The position numbers and the translations under genes are program-made. Positions 21,201 through 31,343 of a stretch of 64,000 nt of DNA are shown here, one piece after another. Source of the stretch: Ctena decussata (lineage: Eukaryota; Mollusca; Bivalvia; Lucinida; Lucinidae). Under the pieces are notes generated by a model. The model was not told the origin of the DNA, did no database searches, and was given only the letters and a program-made list of their open reading frames with translations. Within the stretch, counting starts at the first letter, position 1. Each line of letters begins with the position of its first letter. The DNA lies in assembly GCA_963989385.1 (NCBI GenBank), contig OZ022511.1, positions 3,348,001 to 3,412,000 of the forward strand, in the 5' to 3' direction.

Positions 21201-24200
21201 TTGAGTTAAAGAGCGGGCAAAACTTCTTCCTAAAAACTACTATTATCAAATGTCAAAGGACCATACCTTTAAAAAAATGTATATCAGAGCTATAGTTCTT
21301 GTGCTCTGCGTGTCTTCTAATGATGTTTTAAATGTGTGTAAAGTTTCATGAAAATATCTGAAAGTTCTTGAGTTACAAAGCAGATGTGAACTCATCGCAA
21401 AATCTATTATTTTCTATTGTCAAAGGGCCATTACTCTAAAAATGTGTTATTCAGAATAACAAATCCTGTCCTCTGCATGCTATCTAATAATGCTTTACAT
21501 TTTGTGTAAAGTTTCATGTAAATATCTCAAGCAGTTTTTTAATTACAGAGCAGGTACAATTTTGTGAGGCGCTGACAGGAGGAAGGAAGCTCAAAATTTC
21601 AGAGGGTATAACATAATGCACCACCACCTTTTGGTGGCAGGGCATAAAAATGGTAAAAAACATTTACATGTATCCATATGGCCCAGTTGTTCAAAGCATC
21701 GTTAGGCTAACACGCTCATTAAGAGGTCAACTTGTAAAGTGTTTAAGGACTTTATAGCCAAATACACTAATTTTTTGTTGTTGAAAATATGTTAGAAGCT
21801 TTTGCAATGCAAAAGCTTCTCACATTTTTTTTTCAACAAAAAAATAATGGCATATTTGAGTTATTAACATTTGAAATTTTAACGTCACGTTAACTAACGA
21901 CGTCGTTAGATTTGAACAACTGAACCCTGTATCCATAGGCCTATAACTCAAAAGCAACTGATTTTTTCAACGAGCTTTTTTGTGCCTTTGGCTTTTCATA
22001 GTTTTTTTTTATCTATTATTTTTTGCGATTGTCAGAAAAAATGCACAATAATTTTTACTTTGAATATACAAACCTGGGGTGGATCAGGAACAGGAAGTGA
22101 TGTCAGTGATGTAGCATTCACATCATTTGCATACCACCAATCAAGAAACTGAATGAAGAACACACCCACAGACAGCCCAGTGGACACTGTGACAGCAGCC
22201 ATGTTAAATGATTTCTTGAGAACTACCAGTAATTTCTGTCGGAACCTAAAAGCAACCGTAGGAAAAAACACTGATTATGATATTGACAGTTTCATTTTCA
22301 TATTATACTCCAAATCAACCCTTGACTCCCATTCCTGACTGAGGGCCGAAGGTCTGAGGTCTGATATGGGCTGAGGACTGATATTGGGGTATGAAAGTTG
22401 CCATACATGTATTATAATCTACATTCTACATTTTACTTTTAATGAAAAACATGACAGTAAAAAAATGAAATCAGCATTGATTTATAGGGAACTGCTATTT
22501 GCAGCTAAAATATTTTCCAAAGAGCCACTGAAGCATTTAAAATTTCATTATCCTCTTGTATGAGTATGACAATCAGGTACAAATTTGATGTGCACACTGT
22601 TCATCTTAGTAACTGACAACCAGTTACAAAGCATGCTACCATCTAAAAAGATATGCTTATAACTACGTGTGAGTTGTTCTAAGTGTGAGTTGTTCTTCTG
22701 CTCTTAATATCCATGGCATGTTGGAATAGTGGTTTTGTACTCTGTTTTGGCGGGAAGTGACGTCACGTCATTTGACGTTACGCCAACTTATTAGTAACTT
22801 TACAGGAAATGATGTGACGTCACCCCTGTCAACTACTGATGCAAATATCATGATTTCAAAATGGATGCCACATAGTTGAAATAATTGTTTCCAAATTTCC
22901 TGAAGAAGGCCTAAGGCCGAAAATTTGAAATAAGAGTGGTTCAATACATTGTTATTATAATTTTTATTCCCTTTGGAAGAATTAGTTTGAAGAAATAACT
23001 CTTTTATGTTTTGTAACAGCTCTTTTTCATTTCATAACATCCTTGAAAGCATAGTTAACCAGGTGTGGTCTAATTCAATATCAATCCCAGTCTACAAAAG
23101 CATACAGTGTACATTAACCCACCTGAGATCATGCCATGGATGCAAATTTGAACTTTGACCCGTATCATCAGCTGGTTCGCTGTCATAAGTCAAAATTACA
23201 TCTGAGAGAGGTAAAAATGGGGTGTGCCAGTCTGTTTTTCCAAACATGTAAGCAGCTTGGTACCAGAGTATGGCTCCCTCCCAGCCTGTGTGGATGTATG
23301 GATAGACTGCTACAAATGCTTTTTTCAATCTTGATGTTTCCTGTAAAGAACCACATACATTTTTTTCTGTAGGCAGAAATACTCCACAATCTAAACATGG
23401 CAAAAAATATATGAGATTCATTTTTTTGTTTAGAATTTATTTTGCATCACACATAGACTCAGATCAGCCTGAGCAGTGGCCCAGTCTGAATAGAGTCTTC
23501 GCTGTGCACTTAAATGGTAGTTAAGGATGGATGGATGACTTGCGATTTTAGGTCCTTTTCAACAGTATTTCAGTCATATCAGGACGATGAGAGGATGATA
23601 ATGAAAGGCTGTGTGCATTGGAAACCCGTTTACGGTGGGAACGATTCTCGCCTCAAGAGGGGCTTGAACTCGATCCGCTAGATCAGTAGGCCAGGGCTTA
23701 ACCCACTGAGCTACCGGGGCTCCTTGGTAGTTAAGAGTCTAAGCTACAAGACTCTGAGCAGATGCCAAGGCTTATCAGAGTCTTTGACGGGCACACATGC
23801 CACTCTGTTAGTTTTGTCGTGTTGCTGTCAAATACACTCAGACAAATTTGAAAGGCAGAGCCATAAGCACATAAGTGTTAGGTCAATTACAAAGACATGA
23901 GAAAAGTTTTGAAAACTCGATTGTGGTTGCAAAATTGAATGGAAATACCTAGATGTTTAAAACAAAAGAGATAAGGTACCTATTAGGTATCAAAAAAAAA
24001 ATATTTCAGAATTTTTGAGTGTACTGCACAAATTTTAATGGAGGGTCATCATTAAATGATTGTGGATGTGGTCGACTATTAAAGGAAAGACTTACCTCCT
24101 ATAGGTATAAATTGTTTCCTTTGGATCCCTTTTTTCACCCGAAAAAGTATATAGGAAGTCACAAAATTGTCTCTTTTTTAATAAATGGCAGAAAAACATG

Positions 24201-27200
24201 GAAGTGTACCCATACATCACCTTAATGTACATGGGCTCACCGTTAGCATCCCTGGATGATGCAGCCTCCCAAAAATGGGTCAATTTACTGTCTTACATGT
24301 AGGAATTTGCTCTAAGAGTAACTTCTTCCCTTTATTATCGTTTATGCGGTAATTTTTGCGGGTTCAAATTTTTGTGGTTTCGGGTCAAAAACTTAAACCT
24401 TAATTTTTGCAATTTTTATTTTTCACTGTCAGGAACATGCACAAAAGTAAAATTGTTTGTTCTCACTTGAGCCAGTTCGTTCATTAACCTGCAGCACCGC
24501 AGCAGGTTATTGAAAGAACTGGTTCAATAGAAAAGTACCATAATCTACCAAAGCAAACGGAAACAAAATAAATCGACAGTTGGACACCGTGTTTACTGAA
24601 AATACATGTACTTTGTCCGAAACAGGAAATTGTTTTGCGATATTGATATTCGCTGTTTCGAAGTGACCCCGAAAGACCGCCAAAAATGAAACTCCAAGGA
24701 AATTAACGCATATATGGTAGTTGATCCTTACTGAAAAGGAAGATAAAACTGAATATGGCAAAGTTCTCTCCACTGCAGATGTGGACACCGGTGCGACAAC
24801 AATAACTCTTCTTGAACTTCATTAAGGCAAGCTAAAACTTGAGCTCACACACAATTTTGCATGATTTTTGTATACTCACCATGCTGCCAGGGTTGGTATT
24901 CAAAGCATGTCTAAGGTCCTCAAACTTCTCATCTAACTTCTGTTTAATGTAGGGTATACAAACCTGAAATACATGTAAATGCAAGCAATAAGAATCAGTT
25001 CTGATCTGTGTTTAGCTGAGAACTTAACTCTTTATATTGGGTATGCTTTAAAGTCTCTGTACTCCTATCCTTGGTAGAAATCATTGAAGCATGAATCATA
25101 AAAGTGGTACAGCCTTCACAGTTTCTTTCAAATATTTTACACTCCCTGAGCTGTGCACCACTTTCCAGTCCACATATTTCCTGTACTGATGACACTTTTA
25201 CTGACTCACAAAAAAGATTCCTGGCCCAGAGATTATAAAACTTGAGTACATTCTCAAACTCAAAATAAAGTACACTGATTGGCTGCTTCCGAGCACATGC
25301 TTGGAAGCAGCCAATCAGTGCACTTTATTTTGAGTTTGAGTTTATTCTCAAGTTTTATAACCTCGAACCCTGGTTTGGGCAAGGACTCTGTCACAAAATT
25401 GCAACTGATGTCTGTGCAGTTTACATAGCCATTTTAGTTTCTGCATTTCCTGATTCAAATATTGTAACAGAGTCCTTGCCTTGAGTGGAATCCTTCTGAT
25501 TCCATCAAAGTGCCCTTAGAATTGGGAAGAGGTGCACTGGCAAGTGATGCACAACTCAATGAATGTGAAATACCATATTAACCCTATTAAATGCCCTGGG
25601 GTGCTGCATTTTGTGAAAGGAGAGCTTATTTAGAACCTAAAGTGTAGTAAATCAGCTACTGCCAAAATATCTATGATAAGCAAAATAAAGGTGATGGGTA
25701 TACTTTCCCTTCTCAACTCTTAAAAGAAAAGAAATTGCTTTCTAGGAGCAAATTCTTTCTTTCACGAGTTGACTTTGTTTCAAAGAGCCAGCTCATCCAG
25801 AGAACCAAACAAGAGTTTGTGCAAGTTAATTAAACATTATTTCCAGAAAATAGGCAGGGGCATTTATTAGAGCAAGGGTGTTTATTAGAATTAATACAAT
25901 ATTAAAAGAGAAACAAAAAGCTATTCACCGTGACATAAACAAAGAGTCACATTTTTTCGGCAGTATATCAAAAGAAAAAACATTGATCCCCTATCCTGAA
26001 CAAGGAAATCTGCACCCAGTGTGCCTTGAGCTGGAAAAATGGTACATGTATCAGGGTGGCAGTTGGTTATTGGAGTGGCGCAGAACGTCAGTGGTAGCGT
26101 CCATAATATCAAGCCAACAAAACTGTCAGAGCTCTAGATAAGAGGGAGTATTTGATGATAATTAAGGATAATTTTTCTTATTTCTCATCGAAACCATATG
26201 TTGTGACCCCTCATCTGAACCGTCTCGTCGAGACGGTTCAGATGAGGGGTCACAACATATGTTTTTATGCAGAATTAACCAAAATTATCCCCAATTATCA
26301 CAAAATACTCCCTCTTATCTAGAGCTCTGACTGTGCACCCAAAACATAACATACACCAAGGTAAAGTGCATTTCATGGTTTAGTTAAATTAGTATCCTCA
26401 GACAGTGGCTTTCCTAAACAAGCACAACTGGACACAACAAATTAAGTCATTATGGTAGTTGCCCTTTTCTGTACTTACAAGACAAAACAATGATTTCCAA
26501 AATGCTTTCCTGGGCAAACTACTTGCTGAAGCCTCTGTGACAGGGATTCTCTTTAAACCGTAAAAATTCTCTGCAAAGGACGCACCTGCAAAACAGTTTA
26601 ATAACATGAATTATCATATAACAACCCAGTTAGGCGGTGGTATATAAAATTGTATATGTCATTATATAAAACTGAAACAAACCAAGTTACATACCTGTGG
26701 CAGTAATATTTATAAAGAATAGTCAGTGGAATTGTGTTATCCATTTATTATCCATGGGTGGTCCTACGCTGATTCATGATTTTAACAAAACAGAAGCTTT
26801 AACCTCTTTTTGAATATTTTGATTTTGACACCCTTCTCCTCATCACATTAGGAATCATAAATTTCTTTTGCTCTGAGCTCATCAACCCTGTCTGAATATC
26901 TACTATTGTACATTTACAAGTAGGCCTCAAAGAAAGAGTAGCTTGTAGCCAATAATTGGTTAGATCATTAGATAGTAAACCCCATTACAAAAATTGATGC
27001 AAGGTTAATATTTCAGGCAAATACAAAACATAGAGTTTATTTGGTTGTTTTGATTGATTACAGACAAATAATTCTAAGGCTATAGTGTAAAAAGAGACTT
27101 ATTTTTACATAGAAGCATTAAAACATTAGCTAATTATATCTCAGTAATCAATCAAATCAAGGGGATAAATTGTTTATTACATTTCTTTTCATTTAAAAAG

Positions 27201-28596
27201 CATACATGTAAATACTCCACCATTTCTATATATATGTATACTACTGGCACATTAATAAATTCTCTTGCGGAAAACGGACAGAGAGGACATCCATGTTGTG
27301 TAAGGGGGACTATGCCACGTGGCAAGCCAGCAACGTGGTAGCCAACATTCTATGATGCTGTAGCCCTAAACAGGGTTGTTCCAAAAAGATGCCAGTGGTA
27401 GTGTGCGTTCCCAGAAGAATCTCCCTAAGGTCGCAACACTTCAACAACAACAGAGGACAGACGCTCGGCGCCCTGTTACTGCGGCTATGGATCTGTTCCA
27501 CTGAGATGTGGTGGGAAAGTCGATACGAGAATAGAAATACAACAAGTGCATTAATAAGTCACACACAGCTTTACAACTGTATAAATTATGAATGTAAACT
27601 TTTTGGCCAATGACTGCATGAAATCAATCAAAATTATGAAATGAAATAATGTTTTGCGGGTTTTTCCTTTCAAAACGATTCCAAAAATCTAGATCCATCT
27701 TAAAAGGTGGATCTATTTTTTTTGTGATTGTTTTAGACGGAAAACCCCATCTCATAGCAGAATTTAACAGGACTGATTTAAATACTTTGGATCATTCTAG
27801 AGATGAAAAAAACATTGTTTTATTCTTTCTTTCTTTCTATATTTACTGCTACACCCTCTTTTCAGAGTATTACGAGCTGGTGTACTTTTGTACACTCCAG
27901 TGTTGCAGGATGAAAGCCTACATATAGCCATGTAGCTATAGTAGGGATCTTTAACCTGCACAGGGGATGACTCTCCCTGCACAGGGGGCCTCCAGTTAAC
28001 GCCCCGATCCGAAGGACGGTACACTTGTTAGCATCATCCCTGCAAACGATGCTAGAAAAACGCGTTCGGACATAGGAAGACTTTGCCCTGGGTGAGGCTC
28101 GAACCCACGACCTCTGGCTTCAGAGTCAAGTGCACCAACCACTGAGCCACCGTGCTTCTCATTGTAAATATTGTAAATTGTAATATTGTAAATTAAATAT
28201 GGTAGTTCACTGGAGTGAAATTACCGGATTTTCTTTCACCAATAAAATTAACTAATTGATTGATGTGTCAATAATTACACAGAGCTCTAGATAAGAGGGC
28301 GTATTTGGTGATAATTAGGGATAATTTTTGTTAATTCTGCATAAAAACATATGTTGTGACCCCTCATCTGAACCGTCTCGACGAGACGGTTCAGATGAGG
28401 GGTCACAACATATGGTTTCGATGAGAAATAAGAAAAATTATCCTTAATTATCATCAAATACGCCCTCTTATCTAGAGCTGTAATTACAGTATTTCTTCAG
28501 GTAGTAGCTCTCTAACACAAGATCCAGAACTGTGTAGATTTCTTCATAATATTTCAACAGCCATCCATATCTGTCTGGTCTGTTCTCAGCAAACAC
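18109..28596 (-). CDS. PEX12: Peroxin-12, peroxisomal RING protein (N-terminal exon not found)
   Basis: PEX12 is a multi-pass peroxisomal membrane protein that, with PEX2 and PEX10, forms the RING ligase that ubiquitinates and recycles the import receptor PEX5. Seven minus-strand exons join in phase to 300 residues plus stop. Diagnostic segments: ASFAENFYGLKRI, VAVYPYIHTGWEG and STGLSVGVFFIQFLDWWY, matching vertebrate PEX12 closely. The C-terminal zinc finger has the reduced cysteine set CPIC...CYPC, as in PEX12, whose RING holds one zinc. Vertebrate PEX12 is about 359 residues, so about 40 N-terminal residues are missing; they must lie in an exon right of 28596 that I could not identify. The gene points away from the beta-adaptin gene, so both 5' ends lie between 28.6 and 41 kb. 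Confidence 0.95.
18251..18489. mobile_element. Foldback MITE family A
   Basis: TGAGCCATGACACGACAAAA to TTGTATTGCAGCTCA, with the CAGCCTGGGCATCTGCCCAG arms. It lies in the last PEX12 intron, 25 bp from the final exon's acceptor. Confidence 0.88.
18655..18895. mobile_element. Foldback MITE family G
   Basis: Ends GGTGAATGGGTACACTTTC and GATGTATCCATACACCTTT are inverted; central arm TTAAAGGAAAGAATTTG and inverse. Related copies near 24.03, 25.69, 51.36 and 54.95 kb. Confidence 0.8.
19171..19560. mobile_element. Foldback MITE with internally amplified arm
   Basis: Long inverted ends (GCTATGCTGTTGCTAAGGCT and inverse, over 60 bp). The arm unit TTTCATAGTTGTAGGGAATC is repeated four times with about 54-bp period between 19285 and 19490, so the right side of the hairpin was tandemly expanded. 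Confidence 0.88.
19690..20070. mobile_element. TIR element family H
   Basis: Inverted segments AAATTGTCATTTGGGGAGGT and ACCTCACCAAATGACAATTT, then a TGCGACAGTATAT hairpin at the right end. An inverted relative with AATGGGGATAACTGTAT lies at 62.58-63.29 kb. Confidence 0.75.
20270..20551. mobile_element. Foldback MITE family K
   Basis: Core hairpin GATCAGGCCCCACGTTTGTG and inverse, then GATACCCCTAAAGGGGTATC. The same element in opposite orientation is at 53.17-53.40 kb. Confidence 0.85.
20623..20717 (-). CDS. PEX12: PEX12 exon, first half of RING
   Basis: Acceptor GTTTCAG, donor GTAAGA; 95 nt. Encodes VDNKDTDQPYDIHVCPICHR through SNDTALSVSG. The CPIC pair is the first half of the zinc site. 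A SINE lies about 37 bp upstream of the acceptor in gene orientation. Confidence 0.94.
20757..21034 (-). mobile_element. tRNA-derived SINE (family S1) in PEX12 intron
   Basis: Minus-strand copy with tRNA head near 20960-21034 and an (AAC)n tail. Perfect 10-bp duplication TGCAGTACTA at 20747-20756 and 21035-21044. Its tail lies about 37 bp from the acceptor of the PEX12 CPIC exon, in the same orientation as the gene. Confidence 0.9.
21045..21650 (+). repeat. Short satellite-like array, about 190-bp units
   Basis: Three degenerate units sharing GTGTAAAGTTTCATGxAAAT, TTGAGTTAxAxAGC and GTCAAAGGxCCAT, ending in a CCACCACCTTTTGGTGG hairpin and ATAAAAAT. Probably another satellite-bearing element, inside a PEX12 intron. 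Confidence 0.7.
21680..21932. mobile_element. Foldback MITE family I
   Basis: Arms AGAAGCTTTTGCAATGC and inverse, flanked by GTTGTTCAAA...TTTGAACAAC ends. Another copy at 50413-50697. Confidence 0.85.
22074..22245 (-). CDS. PEX12: PEX12 exon, FFIQFLDWWY membrane segment
   Basis: Acceptor CTTTTAG, donor GTTTGT; 172 nt. Encodes RFRQKLLVVLKKSFNMAAVT, then the hydrophobic STGLSVGVFFIQFLDWWY, then PVPDPPQ. This last membrane segment before the zinc finger is almost the same as in vertebrates. Confidence 0.96.
22280..22984. other. PEX12 intron, no clear element
   Basis: Mostly non-coding. A short inverted pair GTGACGTCACGTCATT/AATGATGTGACGTCAC surrounds 22757-22825 and holds CRE-type TGACGTCA. 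Confidence 0.5.
23123..23340 (-). CDS. PEX12: PEX12 exon, YPYIHTGWEG segment
   Basis: Acceptor CTTTACAG, donor GTGGGT; 218 nt. Encodes ETSRLKKAFVAVYPYIHTGW, then EGAILWYQAAYMFGKTDWHT (likely membrane-embedded) and a polar tail DSEPADDTGQSSNLHPWHDL. Confidence 0.94.
23446..23828. mobile_element. Family A MITE with nested SINE
   Basis: Degenerate family A arms (CTCAGATCAGCCTGAGCAGT and GTTTTGTCGTGTTGCTG) interrupted at 23526-23724 by a minus-strand SINE. Confidence 0.85.
23526..23724 (-). mobile_element. tRNA-derived SINE (family S2)
   Basis: tRNA-like head at the right end, tail ATCC repeats at the left. Flanked by the 11-bp duplication TGGTAGTTAAG (23515-23525 and 23725-23735). Other S2 copies at 34.2, 42.6 and 63.7 kb. 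Confidence 0.9.
24022..24228. mobile_element. Foldback MITE family G
   Basis: TTAAAGGAAAGACTTACCTC hairpin and GGAAGTCACAAAATTGTCTC, ending TACCCATACATCACCTTA. Degenerate copy. Confidence 0.65.
24880..24963 (-). CDS. PEX12: PEX12 exon, PYIKQKL segment
   Basis: Acceptor ATTTCAG, donor GTGAGT; 84 nt, 28 codons. Encodes VCIPYIKQKLDEKFEDLRHA and LNTNPGSM, matching the LPYLKxKLE stretch of vertebrate PEX12. Confidence 0.92.
25226..25373. mobile_element. Foldback repeat family D
   Basis: Near-perfect palindrome with TGATTGGCTGCTTCCGAGCA arms and AAACTCAAAATAAAG outer arms, bounded by CCCAGAGATTATAAAACTTG and its inverse. Confidence 0.9.
25690..25868. mobile_element. MITE family G, degenerate
   Basis: GGTGATGGGTATACTTTCCC start, AAGAAAGAATTTGCTCC-type central hairpin. 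Right end eroded. Confidence 0.6.
26129..26328. mobile_element. Foldback MITE family B
   Basis: Near-perfect 200-bp palindrome: GAGCTCTAGATAAGAGGGAG ends, centre CGTCTCGTCGAGACG. Lies in a PEX12 intron. Confidence 0.93.
26479..26585 (-). CDS. PEX12: PEX12 exon, ENFYGLKR segment
   Basis: Acceptor TTTTGCAG, donor GTAAGT; 107 nt. Encodes (C)ASFAENFYGLKRIPVTEASA through the FWKSLFCL segment, the family's best-conserved N-terminal motif. Confidence 0.95.
26590..27640. other. PEX12 intron, mostly unrecognised
   Basis: AT-rich except for a GC-richer patch at 27250-27540 that is open on both strands over 60-70 codons. I recognise no protein in it; it may be an old repeat. Confidence 0.5.
27825..28160 (-). 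mobile_element. tRNA-derived SINE (family S3)
   Basis: Minus-strand tRNA-like head at about 28085-28160 (B box GGTTCGAGCC in the reverse sense), body with CCAGTTAACGCCCCGATCC, tail of AAAG repeats. A second, split copy of its 3' half is at 35.47-35.57 kb. Confidence 0.85.
28282..28479. mobile_element. Foldback MITE family B next to a PEX12 donor
   Basis: 200-bp palindrome with GAGCTCTAGATAAGAGGGCG end and CCGTCTCGACGAGACGG centre. Its right end is about 6 bp from the donor GT of the PEX12 exon at 28488. Confidence 0.92.
28488..28596 (-). CDS. PEX12: PEX12 first recognised exon
   Basis: Minus-strand acceptor ATTTTCAG, then VFAENRPDRYGWLLKYYEEI through LVLESYYLKKY plus one base; donor GTAATT. 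It starts in phase 0, so the missing upstream exon must end on a codon boundary. A palindromic MITE begins within about 6 bp of the donor GT on the intron side. Confidence 0.92.
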
Positions 28597-28665
28597 CTGA
28601 AAATTTAATCACCATGTTTTCCTTTATACATTTGGGTATCTCAATTAAAGAAAGTTACCTTGAAA

Positions 28666-28862
28666 AAAAAATTGGGACACTGAAAATAATTACTGTAACT
28701 ATCCAACCAAAGTTTGGTTTTACAATTCAGTAATGCATCCAAACCATGCAGCTCACATGGTAAACAGTGAAGACCCTGATCAGACTGCTCCTAGGAGCAG
28801 TCTGCTCTGGGTCTGCACTGTTTATCAAACTTATCTGTCCCAATACTTTGTTTTTACAGTAC
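28666..28862. mobile_element. Foldback MITE (TTGGGACA family)
   Basis: ATTGGGACAC start and CTGTCCCAATAC end, with the hairpin GATCAGACTGCTCC-TA-GGAGCAGTCTG. Relatives near 12.87, 41.93, 49.26 and 57.51 kb. Confidence 0.75.
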
Positions 28863-28869
28863 ATGTATT

Positions 28870-29320
28870 ACTGTCAGTAATTTTAACAACCTGAATTCGG
28901 GGCAAATGTGTCTTAGCACTCCTGAAATGTTTTAATGTTGTATGTTGGTAGACAATGCAGACTGGATCCTTGTCGCAGTTTCAGCTGTGTCTTTACTTTT
29001 TATTCAATCTTTATTTTCTGAATAGTCGGGGTATACAATGCAGTTCCTTTATCATGCTAATGTTATAACTAAATAGAATGAAATACAAGGGGATATTGAG
29101 GCAAATGAGGGTATCAGCTGACAAGTGAAGGATACATGTAGCTCTAACTTCCAAGAAATAGGGTAGATCCACAACTATCCAGGAGAGTCTGGGAGATGTC
29201 TAACTTAAGAGCAAGAGATTCTTAGCAGTTGGACAGAATATTGCTCTGAACTATACAATCATAAGAGTTGTGGAAATGATGCATGTCTGTAGAGCAATCA
29301 GCATCCAGAAATGATCTACA
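28870..29320. other. No recognised feature; PEX12 upstream region
   Basis: Searched on the minus strand for a PEX12 N-terminal exon (PSIFE-like motif before a phase-0 donor) without success. Confidence 0.4.
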
Positions 29321-29332
29321 TGTATGTCAGGG

Positions 29333-29613
29333 TTTGATTGATTGATTGATTGATTTGATGCTTAACGTCCACGGTAAACAACTATGGTCATGTCGGGACG
29401 GTCAATTAACCTAACCACACTATTCCTGGGCAGGCTTAGACCTCCTAAGCGGTTAACCAGTACTAAGTGCACATACTTTCGCCAGTAACTGACAACTACC
29501 CTTCTTGAATCAGCAGAAGGAGAAACGAAAGTATGTGGCCAGACCGGGTTTCGAACCTAGGACCTCTGACTTATGTGTCAGGTGCCCTACCGATTGCACT
29601 ATGCGGCCCGGCA
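29333..29613 (-). mobile_element. tRNA-derived SINE (family S1)
   Basis: Minus-strand copy, ATCA tail (TGAT on plus) at the left and tRNA head at 29540-29613. Perfect 10-bp duplication TATGTCAGGG at 29323-29332 and 29614-29623. Confidence 0.93.
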
Positions 29614-29953
29614 TATGTCAGGGATCTCCCCAGATGTCAGGGATCTCCCCAGACCATTAAGGCATGTCACTTGCAACATGCCTTCCTTCTCAAATTACCT
29701 TTGCAATATGCCTTAATTTCCAATGAAATTTTTTTATAGTGCTATTACTTTCATTTTTAGCCACTAAAATTGTTTCAAATGCATTAAGGATCATCAATAA
29801 GTTATTTATAATGTAAATTTAGTCTAACATTGACAGAACATTGCTATATTAAGGATTTTAAAAGTTGATCAAGTAATCAAAATCTGATTTTTGTGCCAAA
29901 ATTGACATGCATGCCTTCTTAAATTTCTGGGGAGAACACTGGTATGTACAACC

Positions 29954-30417
29954 GGGTCCTACTAAAGACAGAAAAGGACTTTGCCACCGAAAAGGACCGA
30001 AAAGAACTTTCGGGCACCGAAAAGTACTTTTTAAATGCCATTTTATGCTATAAAAACGTTTGAAAAAATACATAGAGTAAAATATTTTATTTCTAAACAT
30101 AATTTTTTAGAACATTGAGCGAAAAATGCCCTTTTCGGTGCCAGAGATTCAGCATTTGCGCTGTCCTTTTCGGTACATGGCATCTCTTCACTGACCGTAA
30201 GTGGGGTCCTTTGCGGTGCTGTAATATTTTTGTGAAATTTCAGGAAAGTCCCAAAAATTATTATTCAAGCGCTGATATATATCATGATGATATTAAAATT
30301 TCTAAAACATATGCATTATATGGCATTTAATGGCAAATAAAAGTCCTTTTCGGTGCCCGAAAGTTCTTTTCGGTCCTTTTCGGGGGCGTAAGTCCTTTTC
30401 TGTCTTTAGTAGGACCG
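29954..30417. mobile_element. MULE-like nonautonomous element
   Basis: Long TIRs (about 77 bp) beginning GGTCCTACTAAAGACAGAAA and built of CCGAAAAGGAC repeats. Flanked by the 9-bp duplication TGTACAACC (29945-29953 and 30418-30426). No transposase frame. A 9-bp TSD with long TIRs fits Mutator-like elements; the class is inference. Confidence 0.85.
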
Positions 30418-30436
30418 TGTACAACCAACACTTAGA

Positions 30437-30571
30437 TTACAATAGCAGCAATGCAAAAGGAGAAGTCCAACGAAGTTGATAGTATACCAGCAGAACTTGT
30501 TTAAGCAGGCAGGGAGACCCTGATTGATGTTTTATCAAAGAACAAGATATGGAGAACAGGTGAATTAGCTC
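30437..30571 (+). pseudogene. LINE reverse-transcriptase fragment
   Basis: Plus-strand SIPAELV then AGRETLIDVLSK and IWRTGE correspond to the finger/palm region of the same RTE-like LINE family as at 5.9 kb; one stop is present. Confidence 0.7.
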
Positions 30572-30574
30572 ATT

Positions 30575-30710
30575 GAGACCAGCCTTATGAGGGATCACAA
30601 CATACTGCAATGTGCCTAAATTTTGGGACAGCAAAAATAAATAATTTTCCATTTGGAACAAATGGAAAATTATTTATTTTAGGTGTCTCAATACTTTAGC
30701 ACATTAAGGT
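30575..30710. mobile_element. Foldback repeat family F
   Basis: Hairpin ATAATTTTCCATTTGGAACA and inverse, with AAATTTTGGGACA outer arms. A duplicated relative is at 51.65-51.85 kb. Confidence 0.75.
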
Positions 30711-30785
30711 AGGTTTTTATGGAGAAATATGAAAAATAATCCCAGAATTTTCATTTATAATACTCCTTATCTGGGCCACTGCCTC

Positions 30786-31343
30786 AAATGCTGCTGGGAT
30801 CTTTTGAACTGGGAACATCCTCATAACTTACATCAAGTATGAAATGTTCAGTAACCTTCAGTAGTATCTCATCTCAAAGGCCTGCATTTCTTTTCTCAAA
30901 CTCTGCTGTCAAGGTGCACGATTCATCGGCATAGAAGTATATATATATATGGGTATCAGTTTTATCTTTGACTCATGAGATACGTACTTGATACGTACTT
31001 GATCCAACGGTGAATCTTTAAGCCCTTTCGGCTTGTCTTCACCGCCAATATTGGTAAAACTTTTAGTGTTTGTTGTTATCTCTCTAAATTGGCTTGAGCT
31101 TAGTTTGAGCTGCAGAGGCTTGTGCAATCCTTGAGAGAACCTCCCTTATACAGCCGTCATCTGAAACAACTGCTCAAAGAGATTTGATGCAAACTTCTGT
31201 CCTTTTACCTTGATCAGCATCAGTTTTGAATTCTAAGCACTTATCAGAAGTTACCATCATATAATGATTATACCTTGTGCAGGTTTTGTTGAGGTTTTAT
31301 CTATTTAGTTCCTGCTCTTCTTCAGCAAGAGCATCAATGTCAT
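30786..31343 (-). pseudogene. Degraded LINE reverse-transcriptase segment
   Basis: Minus-strand pieces DDIDALAEEEQELN, AVVSDDGCIREVLSRIAQAS and CTLTAEF-like remnants follow the RT catalytic DD through the thumb of an RTE-like LINE. Many stops and frameshifts; TA microsatellite inside. Confidence 0.75.
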
